Below, piece by piece: positions 32,298-33,807 of a stretch of 33,807 bases of DNA. Where the stretch lies: the NCBI GenBank assembly GCA_017456665.1, contig JAFTIY010000104.1, positions 1 to 33,807 on the forward strand, read 5' to 3'. The notes below the pieces were generated by a model. The model saw nothing but the letters and a program-made list of their open reading frames with translations, made no database searches and was not told the DNA's origin. A program made the translations under genes and the position numbers. The stretch is from Clostridia bacterium. Lineage in GTDB: Bacteria; Bacillota; Clostridia; Christensenellales; Borkfalkiaceae. Numbering within the stretch: the first letter of the stretch is position 1; every line of letters starts with the position of its first letter.

Positions 32298-33807
32298 TTA
32301 TTTGGGTAGCTTAACACACTTCTCGCGAGTGATAAGCTTCCATATTCCTCTAAACGGTTTATTATTTGCTATATCGAGCAATCCTTCGGCCATTCGATGA
32401 GAAACCAGCCCTTCGCTCGCATACGAAAGAGATCGAAGGCTCATAGCCTTAATGGTTCGCATACCAAAGTAAGCGTTTTTAATTTTTGTTTCTTTGTCGG
32501 GCGAATTTTTTCCTATTTTAGCAAATTTTAACACACATTTAAATACGAAATTAAATAACCCGTAAAGAAATTTTCCGCCCGCCGTTTTATATTCACGCAT
32601 AGGAGTATTGAGGTCATATGGATAGGCTACGGGGGCTAAGGTTATTTTTCTGCCGATAACCTGCTCAAAATCTTCATCGGTAATACCCAAAATGCTTTGC
32701 TTTGTACTGTAAAGCTCAATTATTTTAGCAGGAGATAACAACTCCTCCCCATCAGTAATCTCTATGCTCTTTTCAATAATAACGGTATTTGCGTCGCTGC
32801 ACAGTTGAAATTTATAAACGCCATTTTCTATTTTCCACGAATCACCTGCGTAATATTTCATATCCTGCAATTCAACGGCTACGTCTACCCTCTTTTCTTC
32901 GCCGGCTAAAAGATAAACCTTTTCAAACCCGCGAAGCTCGCGAACGGGCTTAACAAAGTTTGTTTTTGGAGCTTGAACAAACAGTTCAAGCACCTCGCCA
33001 CCGGCAAAACTACCCTCGTTTTTAACGGTTACGCTAACGGTAAATTTATCTCCGTTTCGCAAAAGCTCCATATCGCGATAAGAAAATTTAGTATACGAAA
33101 GCCCAAAGCCAAACGGATATCTTACCGGAACGTTAAAGGTCGTATAATATCTGTACCCAACGAAAATACTTTCTTTATATAAATCGTTAGTAGTTACCGC
33201 AAGTTCGCTACCAAAAGGAAGGTCTGTATAGTGATAAGGCCAGCTCTCGCAAAGCCTACCCGATGGGCAAGCCTTACCAAAAAGCAAATCGTAGGTAGCT
33301 CGGCCACCTTCCTGCCCCGGTAAATACATATTTAAAATAGCTGCCGCTTGTTCAGCCTCGTCGAGCTCAACGGGGCTTCCGCCGTATAAAACGAGCACCA
33401 CTTTTTTACCAAGTGTGCACAATTTTTTAAGCAACGTACGCTGATTTTTTGGCAATAGCATATTTTCGCGATCGAAGCCCTCGCTTTCGGCATCCTCAGT
33501 TAATCCACCGAAGAAAATAACCGTATCGGCCGATTTTGCACGCTCAACGGCATTCTTTTCGCACTCATCGTTTAAGTTCCCGTTAACGTAATAACCAACC
33601 GCATAATCATATTCAATCAAGCTATCATCAAACGCTTTTTTGGGCGTAATTAGCTTAAAAGGTCGAAGCAGCGAAGAGCCCGAGCCTTGATAACGCATCT
33701 TTTCAAACATTTCGCCAACGACCAAATATTTGCCGCTAGTAGATAATGGCAAAGTGTTATTTTCATTTTTTAAAAGTACTGCGCCCTCGGTTGCAATATC
33801 GCCTGAA
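32298..33807 (-). CDS. Glycoside hydrolase family 3 protein (beta-glucosidase-like; 5' end outside window)
   Basis: The frame stays open to the right window edge ('EGAVLLKNENNTLPLS' is encoded at the edge), so the N-terminal TIM-barrel domain with the nucleophile Asp lies outside. What is visible is the C-terminal (alpha/beta)6 sandwich with 'VIFFGGLTEDAESEGFDRENMLLPKNQ', a typical GH3 sugar-binding loop including a likely acid/base carboxylate, then 'YRYYTTFNVPVRYPFGFGLSYTKF' and a fibronectin III-like domain. About 100 extra residues follow, rich in basic residues, with no clear family match. No signal peptide can be judged. The enzyme should release terminal beta-linked sugars. An internal TTG could mimic a start at 33752, but it lies inside the conserved domain. 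Confidence 0.88.
   Translation of the reverse strand, partial: SGDIATEGAVLLKNENNTLPLSTSGKYLVVGEMFEKMRYQGSGSSLLRPFKLITPKKAFDDSLIEYDYAVGYYVNGNLNDECEKNAVERAKSADTVIFFGGLTEDAESEGFDRENMLLPKNQRTLLKKLCTLGKKVVLVLYGGSPVELDEAEQAAAILNMYLPGQEGGRATYDLLFGKACPSGRLCESWPYHYTDLPFGSELAVTTNDLYKESIFVGYRYYTTFNVPVRYPFGFGLSYTKFSYRDMELLRNGDKFTVSVTVKNEGSFAGGEVLELFVQAPKTNFVKPVRELRGFEKVYLLAGEEKRVDVAVELQDMKYYAGDSWKIENGVYKFQLCSDANTVIIEKSIEITDGEELLSPAKIIELYSTKQSILGITDEDFEQVIGRKITLAPVAYPYDLNTPMREYKTAGGKFLYGLFNFVFKCVLKFAKIGKNSPDKETKIKNAYFGMRTIKAMSLRSLSYASEGLVSHRMAEGLLDIANNKPFRGIWKLITREKCVKLPK

Noticed and set aside
1-33807. CRISPR arrays, tRNA or rRNA genes, transposases, toxin-antitoxin pairs and phage genes.
   Set aside because: None could be supported on either strand.

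Overview
The window looks like a piece of a chromosome from an uncultured anaerobic Firmicutes (Clostridia), possibly a gut lineage such as Christensenellales. The basis is low G+C by eye, strong AAGGAG-type ribosome binding sites, consensus sigma-A promoters, intrinsic terminators with T runs, Gram-positive surface proteins with C-terminal membrane anchors, a FakA/FakB fatty-acid kinase pair and lon-engB synteny. The exact lineage is inference. No tRNA, rRNA, CRISPR array, transposase or phage gene was seen.

Left part (1-11.7 kb), surface and glycan functions. A leftward group encodes a two-LamG surface protein, a sugar-type ABC substrate-binding lipoprotein and a second secreted LamG protein cut by the window edge. 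A divergent AraC-family regulator lies upstream, and the intergenic region between them holds a helically phased direct repeat that could be its operator. A large rightward gene then encodes a membrane-anchored calcineurin-type phosphoesterase with InlB-like repeats that carry EF-hand/dockerin-like acidic loops.

Middle part (11.7-19.4 kb), a six-gene leftward operon from one strong promoter: fakB (DegV), fakA, an MFS_2/GPH transporter, an AMP-forming acyl ligase fused to an acyl carrier protein, a PlsC-like acyltransferase and a membrane-anchored alpha/beta hydrolase with a Cys nucleophile (GxCxG). Read together, the genes suggest a module for importing, activating and re-esterifying exogenous acyl chains or lysolipids. 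Neither the transporter substrate nor the ligase substrate is shown by sequence.

Right part (19.5-33.8 kb), mostly housekeeping and stress genes in short transcription units: lon-engB, two divergent SDR oxidoreductases with abutting promoters, a zinc-type SmtB/CzrA regulator with an HMA protein and a P1B ATPase, an OmpR-type two-component system, a Cys-rich protein of unknown function, rpsB-tsf, and the 3' part of a GH3 beta-glucosidase-like gene. Six clear copies and one degenerate copy of a roughly 26-bp intergenic motif with core GGCCTATAGCGCGATTAAC sit in gene boundaries across this part. Four lie just beyond terminators in one orientation, and none was found in intergenic DNA left of 19.5 kb. 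I know of no named element that matches it. This motif and the lipid operon are the two most interesting observations.
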